Source: Histoplasma ohiense
Taxonomy: Eukaryota; Ascomycota; Eurotiomycetes; Onygenales; Ajellomycetaceae
DNA length: 64,000 nt
NCBI GenBank assembly: GCA_017607445.1
Contig: JAEVHH010000002.1
Location: 2,781,501-2,845,500, forward strand
Direction: 5' to 3'
Shown piece after piece: positions 12,444 to 25,245 of this stretch. Both the position numbers and the translations under genes were made by a program. The first letter of the stretch is position 1; each line of letters opens with the position of its first letter. The notes under the pieces are model-generated. The model saw only the letters and a list, made by a program, of their open reading frames with translations, did no database searches and was not told the origin of the DNA.

Positions 12444-15400
12444 AATGAACGGAAGGGGCCGTAAAATGAGGTTGAAGGAAACAGACAGAGCAAGGTACTG
12501 AGAGAGCGATAGACTGCCCCTGAAGCACCCAAGAGACGATAGAACTTGGTTCTGGAAAAGAAACCTATTGTTAAATGAGAGAGGGAAGCCCAGAACTGGA
12601 TTCCAGTAAGGAGGGACAGAATGATGGTTGAGGACGAGATAGATGACCGCGTCGAGATGGGGAAATCAAGAGACATCAGGAGTGAGCTGGCGAGTGTTGA
12701 CCTCAAGTAGAAGATCACCCCATGTGACCTCAGCTCACCTCCAGGTGTTTACTGTCTGCATAATTGCTTCTCACACCAAACAAACATCTACGCGTGCCCG
12801 GCCAACGCAGCTGGACGTTATCGCCTGTTCCCCAGGCCTTTTTACTTCATGCGAACCGTCCAGAATGTATAAAGTGAATTGAGAGACTCATCATTGCCTC
12901 TCCAGAAGATACGGAACGAGACAGCTGTCTCATGCTCCTCTGAAGGTAAATATACCCATTTCAATGTCATAGACACTTGATCCTAATAGACCAATGTCGA
13001 TAGAAATAGGGAGCGGTTCCAGTTGCCTATGAAAAAGGATACACAAGCAAATGCGCATTTTTCGGCTGCCTCAATCCTGCAAAACTGCGTAGAAGCTTGG
13101 ATGCAACATAAAGAAAAGATCCTTGCAACCTCAGTTATTCATAGAGCCAGAAAGTTTAGACTTTTAGGCCACAAGTAAGTATAAGAGGGAATGATAGAGA
13201 CGACCATCATTTTGATCTCTGCTCATGCTTGAGAAACAGCGGTAGATAAGAATGCATCTTCATCATACAAGAGCCAGAGCGGGCTAAAGGATCCGAGGCA
13301 TTCCTCTCATGATTCCTTCGCGACACAGCTGCTCATGAGCGTTCTAATAATGAAATAGGTCTGGTGTACAATTGATCCGATCGTAGTATCATAAAAGTAG
13401 GTCTGCGCATGGAGATGTTAAATAGCTACTTGTAGCTAAAAAAATATTTGACAGAGCTAACTTGCTAAGCTACGGCAGCCTATAGTGACAAATGTGTCAA
13501 ATGGGTTTTTTATACTAGTGTTACAATGTACACACACCAATCATATTCATTCTATTTGTAATTGAATAGAGCTTGTTGATTATTAGGAAGCAATGCATTG
13601 CTAGATATCATCTTCATTGTGATAAGATAGCACTACAATCACTAGATTATCCATAGTGAAAAGTCAATATAACCATTTGTTAAATGGTTGTGCTCATAGC
13701 GATATATATACCCATGGGTGTGGTTGTGTGGCCCGGCCCACAGTGGGCGTGGCCACCCAACCCATCATCTACTGCCATCACCAGCCACAGCATAGTGTGG
13801 AAACCACAATTTATATATATTGACGATGATATCTACAATGATATAAATTCACTGTTTTAAAATGTACTTAGAGAATTCAAGGTGTATTGCTTTCTAGTAT
13901 AAATTTCTATCAATGAGTGTCTGTAAGTGGAATTAAGTAATTACAGTGGAAAACATCAAAAAACCCCATTTGACACATTTGTCACATAGGCTGAGCTATG
14001 GCGCAAAATTAGTTAATCCGTCCCACCCATTTATTCACTCAAGCAGCACGAAAGAGGGAACAGAATGAGGGGGGAGAAAGAAAGAAAGAAAGGAAATAAA
14101 CAATCAGCTTTCATCGGTTTCAACGCAGCTGATTTAACCACCAATTTTGTTTCCCATAGGAAATGACTTTTTCTTCCTCTTTTCTGTGCATCTTGCGTCA
14201 GAATGTGCTCACATCCTTGAGCCATTGCCGAAGAAAGGCAGGGTCCTTGGAATCCAACAATTAGATAAAAATTCAAGACGGGTCATTCCCTATCTTCCAA
14301 ATATTATTCCTGGCATCACCCATAATTGGATGGGGTTGTGGCGATCCCACCGGCAATCCGATTTGAAGAGCTAATTCCTGGCTATTCTCACTCAGTACAG
14401 GCCCCACCGTTTATATATTATCAAGGGAGATGGCATGCACCATGTATCCTTGTCCTAGGCAGAACTTATTGGCTCGTGGGGATTGATAAGTAAACCCCCT
14501 TCCCTTCCCGCCTGGGTTGGGAAGGAAGACAGCGGCATGGCAGAAATCACAAATTAAACAGGGCCACAATGCTCTGCTGTGATAGCTAACTGTCGTCATT
14601 CAAGCCCCTGGACCATATCATTGTTAGCATTAAACGGGGTATCTAATATTAAAGTCCAAATGGCACTCTAGCTCAGCTCCAAGGTTGTTGTCGGATGTAG
14701 TAAGAAAGTGTTGGGGGTTTGGATTGGTTCGTCCCCTCTACTACCAGCATGGCGCTGGTGGTGATCGAGCACTTTTGTCCCAGTAGCCTAACAGAAAGGG
14801 ACATTAAATATATCATCGCTATCGACGGAGAATATCTGCAGTAATCTCCTTGAGCAGAGGCTGACAGGGATGGCCACTTGAGCATGGATAGTTGGTCGAT
14901 GCATGGATTTGCGGAATTTTCCTTCTAGAATTGCTCGGTTGTGTGCTTACAGTGGAAGAAGGCTGTGAAAAACATGTCGAGTACCATGTTACGAAGAATA
15001 TAATAATTGTTACTCATGGAGAGTAAGCGACACACGAGATAAATGAAAACTGGAGAGAGAGAAGTGCCGAAAAGAAAGAGGGAAAACCGCCAACGGTAGA
15101 TTACCTGAAAACCCGCCTACTTTTATTATGCATTCTAGACTGCTCTGATTATCCGGACCGTATAAACCTCAGTTAAAACAGAATCTGCGCTAAGATGACA
15201 CCGTGAGCTCCGTAGTGTATCGCCATTTTATGGCACCTTTAACTGCACGTTAGTATACGGGCAGGCATATGGAAAATTTGTTTTCAAGTGGACGACTGCC
15301 AGGCTCAAGTAGCAATGCGGCAGTGAGCACTGAAACGCATAAGCATATCCACAACTTCAAGCTAATCATGGCAAGATTTCCTGCATTACCACTTACCCGC

Positions 15401-18400
15401 AGGATCTGATCTAGATAGATCGTAAGGATTCCTCTTTCTTTCAGTTGCCTACCGGGATATCGAATTCTCAAGATGCCTGGGACTATGGGAGATGGCTGAA
15501 ATCAAAGGACAAATGACGACAGATGAGGTTTGATCCGTGTAGGGACGGCAAAAGTCGGATATACGCTGGCTTTGCTGGTGTGTCAGACAGCAGGCTGAAC
15601 GAACGAGGGTAAAGTGGGACAAAACTTGGAACATCGTCACTCTATCTCGATCCCAGCGGGCTGCCTTGGAAAAAAACAGCAAAATTATTGACAGGCTGTC
15701 AAGGCTTTCCTGATTGCGGATATATCTCGCGTCCCAAGGTATTGCAAGTGTGTTGCTGCTGGCTTAGCTTCTTGACGAATTGCATGTTTGTAGTGTTCGT
15801 AGATTTCAGATAGTTAAAGCAGGGTTTCATTGCTTATCTCGTGATGTATGGCACATTGTACTGTACATGTATGCAAGATAAAAACCCCGAGGACGAGGTC
15901 ATAAAGATAACTTGCCTAGCCCCATAAAGTTGATGCGGGCCTACTATCCAGATAGCAAACACAGGCAGATTTTCCGCTCCGGCAGTTGGATATGGGAGCC
16001 TCCAATCCATCCCAAGAACTTATCTCCCAGCAGTATTCGTCCCTTGACCCGTTCTGAAACTGTTCAACTCTTGCTTGCGAGTCAGTTTACTGTAGCGAGG
16101 ATTTACGCTCCAAGGTTTGTCACAGTCTTGAAGGCTTGCCACGCCAACCCAACAAACTGGACCAGCTAGTAAGCGGGGTAAACTGATTGTCGTGCTGTTC
16201 TGGAGGCTTCAGGATGCTGTGTTTAATACGATACATTTACATATACTTTCATGCACATGCACGCTTGTGTGGAACAGGGGTGTGTGCTAATAACCTGAAA
16301 ATGTGTTCCTCTTGAAAGACCACAAAAGAATATATGGCCATCGCAATGTTATCATAATAACACTGACAATGACTTGGCCGATTCATCTGATTGATAACAT
16401 GAATAATCCTCACAAACCAGGGCCAGACGCCATTTCTACTACAGTACGAATGGGCACCTGTTTAAAGCCGACTTACCCAGGAGACTTGTTCAAGAAGTCT
16501 GCGCCGTCCCAGCATATCTAGTGGGGCGCTTAAGGCTTTTCAAGGAAGGTCGAGCAGCGTTTCTTCGGTATACGAGTCGGAGGCACCCAGGCAAGCCTTG
16601 ACCAAGCCAACTTGCAGCGGCAGGGGACCCTGAAGCCTGTAGGTCTCATTCTTGGAGTTGGTGGTAACGATCTTCAGAAATCGTTTCCCACAATAAGATG
16701 AAAGCCCAAAATGATCGATGTAATGATCCCATTGGTCACAAACATGGCCTGGCATATCAGCCATCTCCACAGGTGCGATGATTGGGAATATTGCATTGTT
16801 ATGCGTCGTCGTGAGTAAACGGCTCTTCTAGACCCGTATTTTGTGGCTGTCCTAGAGAATTGGCTGATTTGCAGCTCGAACTAAAATCCTTAAATTTCAT
16901 GGATATTGACGAGGAATGACGGGAAGGGTGGAAACGGAAAGACAAAGATCTCCCGTTTTCTCTGCAGAATCAACCAGCAATACAACGCCACAGAGCATCT
17001 CAAGAAAAAGGGTTGCCTGGCTTTCGTGTGCTTCTCGCTTCTCCTAGCTGCAAACAAATTCTTCTGCGGTCGACGACTGTTGGTCAAAGGTTGATCAAAA
17101 TTTCTCTGCATTCACAGATTTTCATCCCAGCTATTCCATACTCCATACAGGACCGATGGTGAAACCGCGCAGCCAGCTATCCTAATCCCCTCCCCTCTCA
17201 ACTATTATTTTGACATATCACTCCAAAGTATTGGCATACTCTGCTTCTCGCCTTGGGATCTGTGGTATTACTTCTCTCAAGACTGTTTCTTGGCAGCGAC
17301 AAAATGGACAAGGTACGGAACCCAAAAAAAGAACAAGAAAATGATAATTTCAAGAGAATCACAAACATACGGAAAAGATAACAGACTGAGCCATCGTTTG
17401 CTGAGAATCCTATGATGAGAAATTATTGGCGATATGGAGATTTGAGGATGCAAAAATATGGCAGGGATTCCAAAGCAAGAAAATAAGACCAGAATAAGTT
17501 GCTTTGGTCTCTCCTTGTGTGCGGACAGATTGTGTTTGCTTTTTCTTGGCACGTCTCTTTTCACCTTTGTGTCTGTGCTTTGGTGTTGCAAAGTTTGGTC
17601 AGCAACGAATTAGTTAGTTAACTAGTTATTTCGAGGTTTCATATAGTTCTTCGTCTTGGAGTTGTTGGGTTCCAGCTCTTTACTCCATCAAACGTTTCCT
17701 CTTTTTTCATACGTTTCTTGTCAAGTCGTTCTGGAGGATATTCGGGACAATTTCGAAACTAACAATTTTATCGTTAGTATTTCAGCAACGGATGGCGGAG
17801 ATGAGGTATACCCTCGAACCCCACAAGCCCCAACCTTTGGGTCTTGCAATCCATGGACAATGCACCATTCCTTCTTCAGGGTTAGCCGCTCCTATTACCT
17901 GCGTAATAAATGCGGCAGCGAGCTGGGAATTCATCTGCCTATCAGGACACATTTCGGTCCTCCGAAGCAGCACTGCTTCCCCAATGCCGTGATGGAGATA
18001 ACAATGCAAACAAAGATGGTCTGGCGTCGCTGAACCACAACCTGATGCGAGGCGCTTTTGGCACCTGGGTTGCTTGAAGCAAGCGGGGCCTAAACGAGGT
18101 AAAAGAAAGTTTGAGGAACCTTCGCTACCCCGACCAGTCATAACCCCCTAATATGATTTCCGGGATCTTGAGGCTACGATCCGCCCCCACCAAACTGCTA
18201 GCAGGAGGTCAAAACACCTACGATGTGAACATCTTGGCAACCCCAACGACGACAATGGGATGGAATTTTGCATGCACAAGCAAGAAAATGCTATTAATCT
18301 TGCGCAATATCTGTGATTCACGAGGGCACAAACATGCTGTCCATTATGTACAGTACATGGACCTGCACATACGTATATGCAAAGTACAGTACCTTGTACT

Positions 18401-21122
18401 CTTCTCAATAGCCACGCGTCTCCATAGTTCTGGCAGACCGGAATCTCCTAATCAGGTAGTCTGCGGGTAGTTGTTCCAGCCAATGCCAAAATCAAAGGTG
18501 ACGGTTTGAAAGAGGCAAGTAAGTCAGACCGGTTGCTGGGGTACCTCGAGATGGAAAATTTGAAGTATGCAATCCAATGAGTGGATGTACAGGTACGGAG
18601 CGTTCATGTACAGGACATGTCCATCAATGTACGGCAATCGGAGCTGGGCAAAGCATCTTTTGATTTCTTATCTTCAATGAGTGCATTCACTATACTGCAT
18701 AGTTAAGGGTGGATGCACCAGCCCACCAATAGTATTATTCAAGTGAGTCCTCAGGCCTTTGAAGACCTACGCATGGACACTCTCCTCAACTGCGAGAGCT
18801 AGGAATAGAACAAATATCCTCGGGTTGGTGCTTGAATAAGGAAAATAGCGCTGGCAGTTGACGATTCAACATATTGCCTGTCACACCGGTTTTAAGCACA
18901 TGATTTTTGGAAATTGCGTAACAGATGATATTTTGATTTATCTGATTGTTGATGCAGGCCAAAAGGAAATTACGCAAGAGAACCGCTGCTATGTTCAGGA
19001 GGGCAATATACCCGCAGTTCATAGACGCACAATGACGAGTTTTGACCTCGTCCCAAGTCTGAGGAAAGATCAAAGTTTATGTAAATGTATGATAAGCAGT
19101 ACTAGCGGACTCAACGGTTGTCACATCCATGGTTCCTATGTCATGTGTCGGTTCTTCAGTCATGTATTCCGACATTTAATGTTTTTGAGTGTTTCACTGC
19201 AGCCATGTGTGCCTCGTTAAAGCACATACTCAATTCCATAAGTATGCTCGTCCCAGAACAACGTCTGAGAGTGGTGCCTCGTTTGAGATTCCATGACGCC
19301 CTGGCCAATATATAACTTGACATAACCAAAGGGTTTCGTAACAAAAGTGTGATTTGGTATTGTTCGTGGTGTTTGGGGAAAAACAGGTGATAAGTTACTG
19401 GATGTGAGATGTCGTCCAGGCGATTGCACTGTTCAGCATGTAAAATAGTGTCCTCGTTCGATCATTGTGTTCTGAAATTTGATTCTTACCACATGATAAA
19501 CTGAATGTAGGGTATTGTACACTAACGGCAATCCAGACGGATGGGTGGAAAGGCTTCTCCAGCAAGCCGAAAAATAGTTGCCAACATTTCGCACACGCGA
19601 GCTCCGTAGCCTTTTCAACTGTTGACGGTTAGATTGGCCGATCTGTGTGGGGTGGAGGGCTTGAGGGCTTGACTCAAGTTTGCCAATGCAACTGATATCA
19701 CAAAGCAAACGCTTGTGTTTGTATCAAGTCGGACAAAGAATCAAATGCGGGATATTTGCTTGATATCCTCTACTGGTTAAACATTTCAAGCTCAGCAAGC
19801 CCGATACCTTAACAACAATCACTACGTAGGGCGTTGCCTTCGCAGCCAAATACCCGGTGAAGTGTTCTTTTGCCAAATTAAACACAGGGACTGACGCGAA
19901 TAAGGTTCCAGTGGCCATTTCATTCCATCTTTTCAGTGTTGGCCCTAAGGATCATGCAGGGTCGGCCTCTTGTCTGGATCCGAACTCTGCCTGACTGTTC
20001 CCGAAGCAAAGGGTTTAGGTATGTTTCTCGTATTCGATATAAGGTCTTCAATCCAAATTGTTAAGATAGGCGCTTTTGTGGCGATGTGCGCAAACATCCA
20101 TCATTGGGTGAGTTAACTTCAGAGGAGATAATTCCCAAGTCGAGAGCAGCTCGCGCAAAAAGAACATATACTCTACATTCAGTCGATTAATTCATTGCGG
20201 GCGGATTTTCACCCCAAGACTGCGCTCCTTGTATGCATTTGTGGCGCATATTGGACATGACGGATGCAATCACCTGGAAACAAGTATCTCAGACTTAACA
20301 GCCTGTTCCATTGTTCATCCATCAACAGGCACCTCTTTTGCTCGGGGCTGTATCGCCCATACACCAAGCTTGATCTGCCGAGGTGGTATCCACCCAACAA
20401 GAAATCTTGATGAGACAGATGCATCTGAAATCTGAACTTGGGGCCTAATGCCCATGAGTGACATCCTGCCTACCATCGCATCATGAAATCCCAGGCCCGT
20501 CGCCCACCATCGATGGGGCCTCCCCGCACGGGACTTTGGCGATGGCGGCACTCCATAGTATTTTGCCTTTTCATCCGTACCGTTGCGCAGGTCACACTAA
20601 AGCCACTAGTGAGCCAGCGCTAGCGAACACATCGTTATGTCTGGCCCGCAGCCAACGCTAGTTTACCTGAGAGCCAGGAGGGCTGCAGATGCTTTCGCTG
20701 TTGGGGAGATAATCCTCCCGGAACACCCTCATGCAGCAGCCGCATGAGCGCTAGTCATGAAAAAGGCCATCGTCTGGGTCCCAACCGAGGCTTTCATGAT
20801 GGATTTTCCAAATTGAGAAAAGCGCAAGCCAAAAGGCAACCTCGCTACCCTGGCGGCAGAAGGAGGCCGGCGAAAATGAGCGGGCGATTTTGATTGAGTG
20901 ACTGCATGCCATCCACAGACCATTGCTCGTGTTCATTTGGTCAGCTATCATGGCGAGACGATAATATTTAATCATAAGAACAGGAATAGCTGTCCTCCTG
21001 CCTCTGGCACTTCCACTTCATAAACTTGTCCGCTATTTTCAGTTTTTCCTTCCCCTTGTTCGTTCTCTTCCTGCACCAACGCTCGCTGGGCACCTCAGTT
21101 GCCCCTCCTGCTGGAAACCCCC
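12444..21122. other. 8.7 kb gene desert
   Basis: No frame over this interval shows a known domain or a coherent exon chain. Short frames (for example 16540-16770 minus, 17656-18033 plus with 17782-18141 minus overlapping it, 19433-19708 minus) are mutually overlapping and unrecognisable. The region holds a terminal-inverted-repeat element (13456-14012) and palindromic GTACTGTACATG-type motifs near 15857 and 18348. Possible small or non-coding transcripts cannot be judged from sequence. Confidence 0.5.
13456..14012. mobile_element. non-autonomous TIR element (MITE-like)
   Basis: The motif GTGACAAATGTGTCAAATGG begins at 13485. Its reverse complement sits at 13965-13985, an exact 21-base inverted match. 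The match extends outward through CAGCCTAT (13476-13483) and ATAGGCTG (13986-13993), and more loosely to about 13456 and 14012. It extends inward through a run of T or A. The interior of about 450 bases is AT-rich and has no open frame long enough for a transposase. The arrangement is that of a miniature inverted-repeat element. A clean target-site duplication could not be defined, so the superfamily is unassigned. Confidence 0.75.
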
Positions 21123-23187
21123 ATGTTGTTTATGCAAAGGAAACCTGCCCTTTCATCCCTCCATCTCGCGCCGGACCATGGATACACCGAGCGCTCATGG
21201 AACCATACAACTCCCAGGGCGAGCACCTCAATCGCCGATTGCCGCAACCAGCAGTTAGCAACCGCTCTCTTAATCCCCTCTTCATCTTCGGCCCTGCTGC
21301 GGTCTCCAACGACCTCTACCAGTGAGGTCCTTTCTTCAGTGATAATTTCGCCTGGTGAGGATGATTCGAATCAGTACGATCGTACCTGGCCATTCGATAC
21401 GCGACCCAACCGCACTCCAACCGGAACCGTCGATGCGCTGAATTTCAGTTCGGAGTCGCCGCTTCAGAATAATAGTCTGGAACTATCCCCAACTTCCTCA
21501 CATTCTTCCCAGGCATATAGTTTTGCTGTTGTATCCTCTCCTGATACAGATATGACGGCGGACGAGGTGACACCAAAAGTGGAAGAAATAGAGGATGAGG
21601 CAGCCGTATCGCTAGAAGGAATCAAGCAACAAGACAAGGACTCGGATTTGCAATCGTGCTCTGCGGAGACTACAGTGCGAAATGCCATTGAGGGTCCGAG
21701 GAAACGAGGTAGACCGCGGAAACACCCATTACCAACACCCGGTCTAGCCAAAGTCGCCAAAGGAAGATCCAAAACTGGCTGTATTACTTGCAGACGAAGA
21801 AAGAAAAAATGCGACGAGACGAAGCCGTCTTGTTTGAATTGTCAAAAGAACGCGGTTGTCTGTGAGGGTTACCCAATGAAAGAGATATGGAAAAGTGGAA
21901 AGCAGAAAATGGAAGAGGGTACACACATTATTTTATACATCCAGAAATCAGGACATCTTTAGAATTTCCGCTTACTGACTTATCCTTTCCATAGCAGTTC
22001 GAAGGAACTATCTTGCAGCCATCCCGCGTGGTCTTCCGATCTTGATAGATGGGATAGAAACGGATATTGATCGAAAATTTCTTGACCACTTTGTTTTCGA
22101 CTTTAGTAGAGTTCTTACTCTCATTAACGACGACTCTAATCCGTTCAAGGAGATTTTGTTACCAATGGCCACTCAGCACCGGGGTCTTATGCATTCGTTA
22201 ATGTGCCTCTCCGGATCACATCTTTCCACGAGAGATCCAGACCCGCAATTTAAAGAGCGTAAACACTATCACTTTGACCAGGCAATCACAAATTTAAGGG
22301 TAATAATAGCGTCGCAAGCAGAATCAGCCGATGAACCAGAACTTCCTGTAGATGATCCTATGATTGCGGCTACTCTCGCACTGTGCTTGAAAACGATATG
22401 TGAGGGAGAAACCAGGGGGGAGTATAGATCCCATATGGATGCCACCCGGTATTTCCTCCGGACTCACCCGCCAAAAAATGAAAAATTCAAACAATTCATT
22501 ATTGAGTTTTTCCAATACCATGACATTTCAAACTCCTTAACTACTCTGGACCGCCGGCCCATTTGCCTCACGGGTGACCTTCGCCTACCAGACTTTGTCC
22601 CGCATGCTCAGGCTGGCGCACTCTTGGGCATTTTTGATGGCTTGTTCCACTATATATCAGAAATCACAGTTCTCCGTGATAGAATTCGACAGCGGATTAT
22701 GCAAGGTATAGAACCCTCGATCGACTACCAGACACTGAGCGAAGCTGTGTCGATTGACTCGTTGATACGAGCATGGGAGCCAATATACCCTCCAGATAAT
22801 CCGAACTGGTTTGCGGCGCAGTTGTACAGGCAGTCGACATGGGTTTACCTCTATCGAACCATATGCCCCTCGCGCCCAAGTGAGAAAATAGCTCAAGTCG
22901 TGGATGATGGTCTTCTGTTTCTCGACCAACTTCCCATTGACGCTGGTGCCAATTCTATCATGTTAATGCCGCTGTTTCTGCTTGGCTGTTCAGCCTTCGA
23001 GACTAAACAACGCGAGCGCATAAAGAGAGGTTTTGATAGCCTTCAAGCCTATTCAAGCTTGCGGAATATAGAACCGGCCTTTCGTGTTGTTGAGAAAGTT
23101 TGGAGAGTCATGGACCATAGTATTGAGGAAAGCTGGGATTGGGAGAAGATCATTGAGGATATGGATATGGATTTCTTGATTACTTGA
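21123..23187 (+). CDS. Zn2Cys6 transcription factor with AT-hook, Fungal_trans_2 type
   Basis: A two-exon model: 21123-21918 and 21998-23187, with intron 21919-21997 (GTACAC..GCAG and a CTGAC branch site), giving 661 residues. An acidic, Ser-rich N-terminus leads to an AT-hook (RKRGRPRK, about residues 193-200). A perfect zinc cluster follows at about 220-247, with spacing C-x2-C-x6-C-x6-C-x2-C-x6-C. After the splice the long C-terminal half has the wording of the PF11951 regulatory domain (DGIETDIDRKFLDHFVFDF, then DDSNPFKEILLPMA). Such proteins are nuclear DNA-binding regulators of metabolism or development. The combination of AT-hook and zinc cluster points to strengthened AT-tract contact. 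I cannot name the regulon. The first ATG is used, but an upstream exon is possible because the frame is open a little further 5'. Confidence 0.85.
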
Positions 23188-25245
23188 TGATTCCCTGACG
23201 TCCTTCCTTCGGTTGCTTACATTTGGTAAAGCCATATCGTAGGAAGATACCTGGGATATCATTTTTTGATGCATGGGCTCTTCTCTTATTCATATCCATG
23301 CTGCAACTTTTGCGTAACGTTTTCATTTTTCATTTTCTTTCCTTCCTTTCTTTTCTTTTTATTTTTTAACAAAACATTTCCGTCCTCATCTCGTTTCGTT
23401 TCGACTATCTAACTTTGCATGGATGTTTGGACGCGGTGGCGTTCGTTTTAAGCTATTGAAAGCACGGAGTCAGGGGACAAATTCTAATTGCTGGCCATGA
23501 TGGTAACGCCTTATCGCAAGATTTCTTTTCCCGTTTTTCCTGAGTGCTTTCTCGTTTCAGCCATCTACTGTGATTTCTAGCGTTTGTCGTGTTTATTTTT
23601 GCAACCGTGGATTTTCAGCAAGGCATCATGGTGACGATTGATTTCGGGGTGTCACGGTTCTCACGTTTTCTCTTCGTGTATTTGTATCTTTCCCTTTTCA
23701 GATACTCCCCTATTTTCGCACCCTTTGTTGCGGATTCCCTATCCACATTTTTGTTCTCCTGTTCGGATCGTGCGTCTACCCAGTTAGCCTCCTTTCTTGC
23801 TGTGATGCCTCCTGTAGCCTTTGGCAAAAAACCGGTGTGCTAACGGCATTTTGGAAAAAGGGAACCTTTTCTACAATAATCCAAAAACCTCAGGGTGTAG
23901 GCCAGCAGCGGGTTAGCTTCTGTTTCATATTTGAGCAGTTCATCTTTATATTTCTCCGTTTGTGTTGAGAAAGGCAAAGAGGCAAATTGAGATCAGAACT
24001 GAATTGATCAGTTTTTGTATATATCATCGTCTGCCATGGCTGATATTTTCGTGTCGGAGTTTCCTTCCCAGAGAGCTTAAGGGAAAACCGAAATAAAATC
24101 CCCAGGCATCGAATTCCAATTCAATTTTCATTGCAGATTTTAGATTTCTCCCCTTGAATTCCACGAAGCAGCTGGTGGATATGGTGTGCAGTGACTTTGG
24201 GGCCTTGCAAGAATGACTTTTGTTTCTTGACGGTCGTAGATCGGATCGTCGCTGAGAGGTTTTCTTCAATATTGAGCGCTTTCTGAGGCTGTTGGTATAA
24301 TGCGTGGTTTTTTATGTCAATGAGCAAGCCTGGAAGCTGTTCTACCTGGAGCCTATTTAAGCGTCTCCTTATCCATGGATATTCAACGAGATTAAGAATG
24401 CAAATGCGGAAACGAGGTTGAATGAATCTGTTAAAGAGGCACTCTGTTGGCTGGTAGGAATGCCCAGGCTTTTTTAATGTTATTGTCTCGGTTCGCCCAT
24501 CTCACGTCTTTTTCCTTTGAAATTGTGAAAGTTGGAGTTGCGGCTGGGATGAAAGAGCAATGTCCCGACCACACAGATGACTTCCACCAATATCTCCTGG
24601 CGCTATTTCTGCTTTTGGCTGCTCTTCATGATCCATGCCTGATTTCAAAGAAGATGGCCGACGCGGGGATGGCAAGCGGGCAGCTAACTTCTAAGCGAGG
24701 TTTTAGCGGCTGTACCTCTACTAGTGCGTTACGTCACGACCGTAACGAACCAATTTTGGCGCCATTCTTTTTTCTTTCTCAAGAACTCAGGCTCCGTAGC
24801 ATGGTTCTCTCCAAGCCACGAGAAGATGCCATCCATCGTGGGAGCAGTACTAGTTATTAATGACGCACGTCAAACCTACCAAGGACTAACAAGGATTAAG
24901 CGGTTGGGTTGGTAGCATGGCATAGACTATACGTCTCCCCCAGTGGCAGCTCTCCGTCGAAAAGTATCCACCTCCGTATGAGCTTGCTGTTGAATCGTAG
25001 CCTCGGCCAAGGGTAATGCTTAGCAGAGGTGATATCGGACATGTTGAAGAGGAAATGAACATAAGAACCGGCGACCGTCCGTCGATTCCTCTGCTAGCGA
25101 TGTTCACAGTTTTTTTTCAGGCAGGGGGATTTTGCCCTAAGAATAGTCAGTGAACAACAGTCCTCTCAACGATCTATTTTTAGATCATTAGCAGGGTGTT
25201 ATTCCATCGCCGACGAGAGCAGATTGTCGTTGTGGCCGTTTGAAC
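23188..25245. other. intergenic between Zn2Cys6 gene and ABC transporter
   Basis: No coding region is supported. Pyrimidine-rich plus-strand stretches (23300-23370, 23580-23800) follow the regulator and could be 3' untranslated sequence. The open frame at 24447-24860 has no recognisable content. The promoter of the ABC transporter presumably lies in the last several hundred bases. Confidence 0.55.

Noticed and set aside
17656..18141. Overlapping open frames on both strands in the gene desert
   Set aside because: No domain, no consistent splice chain, and the frames conflict with each other.
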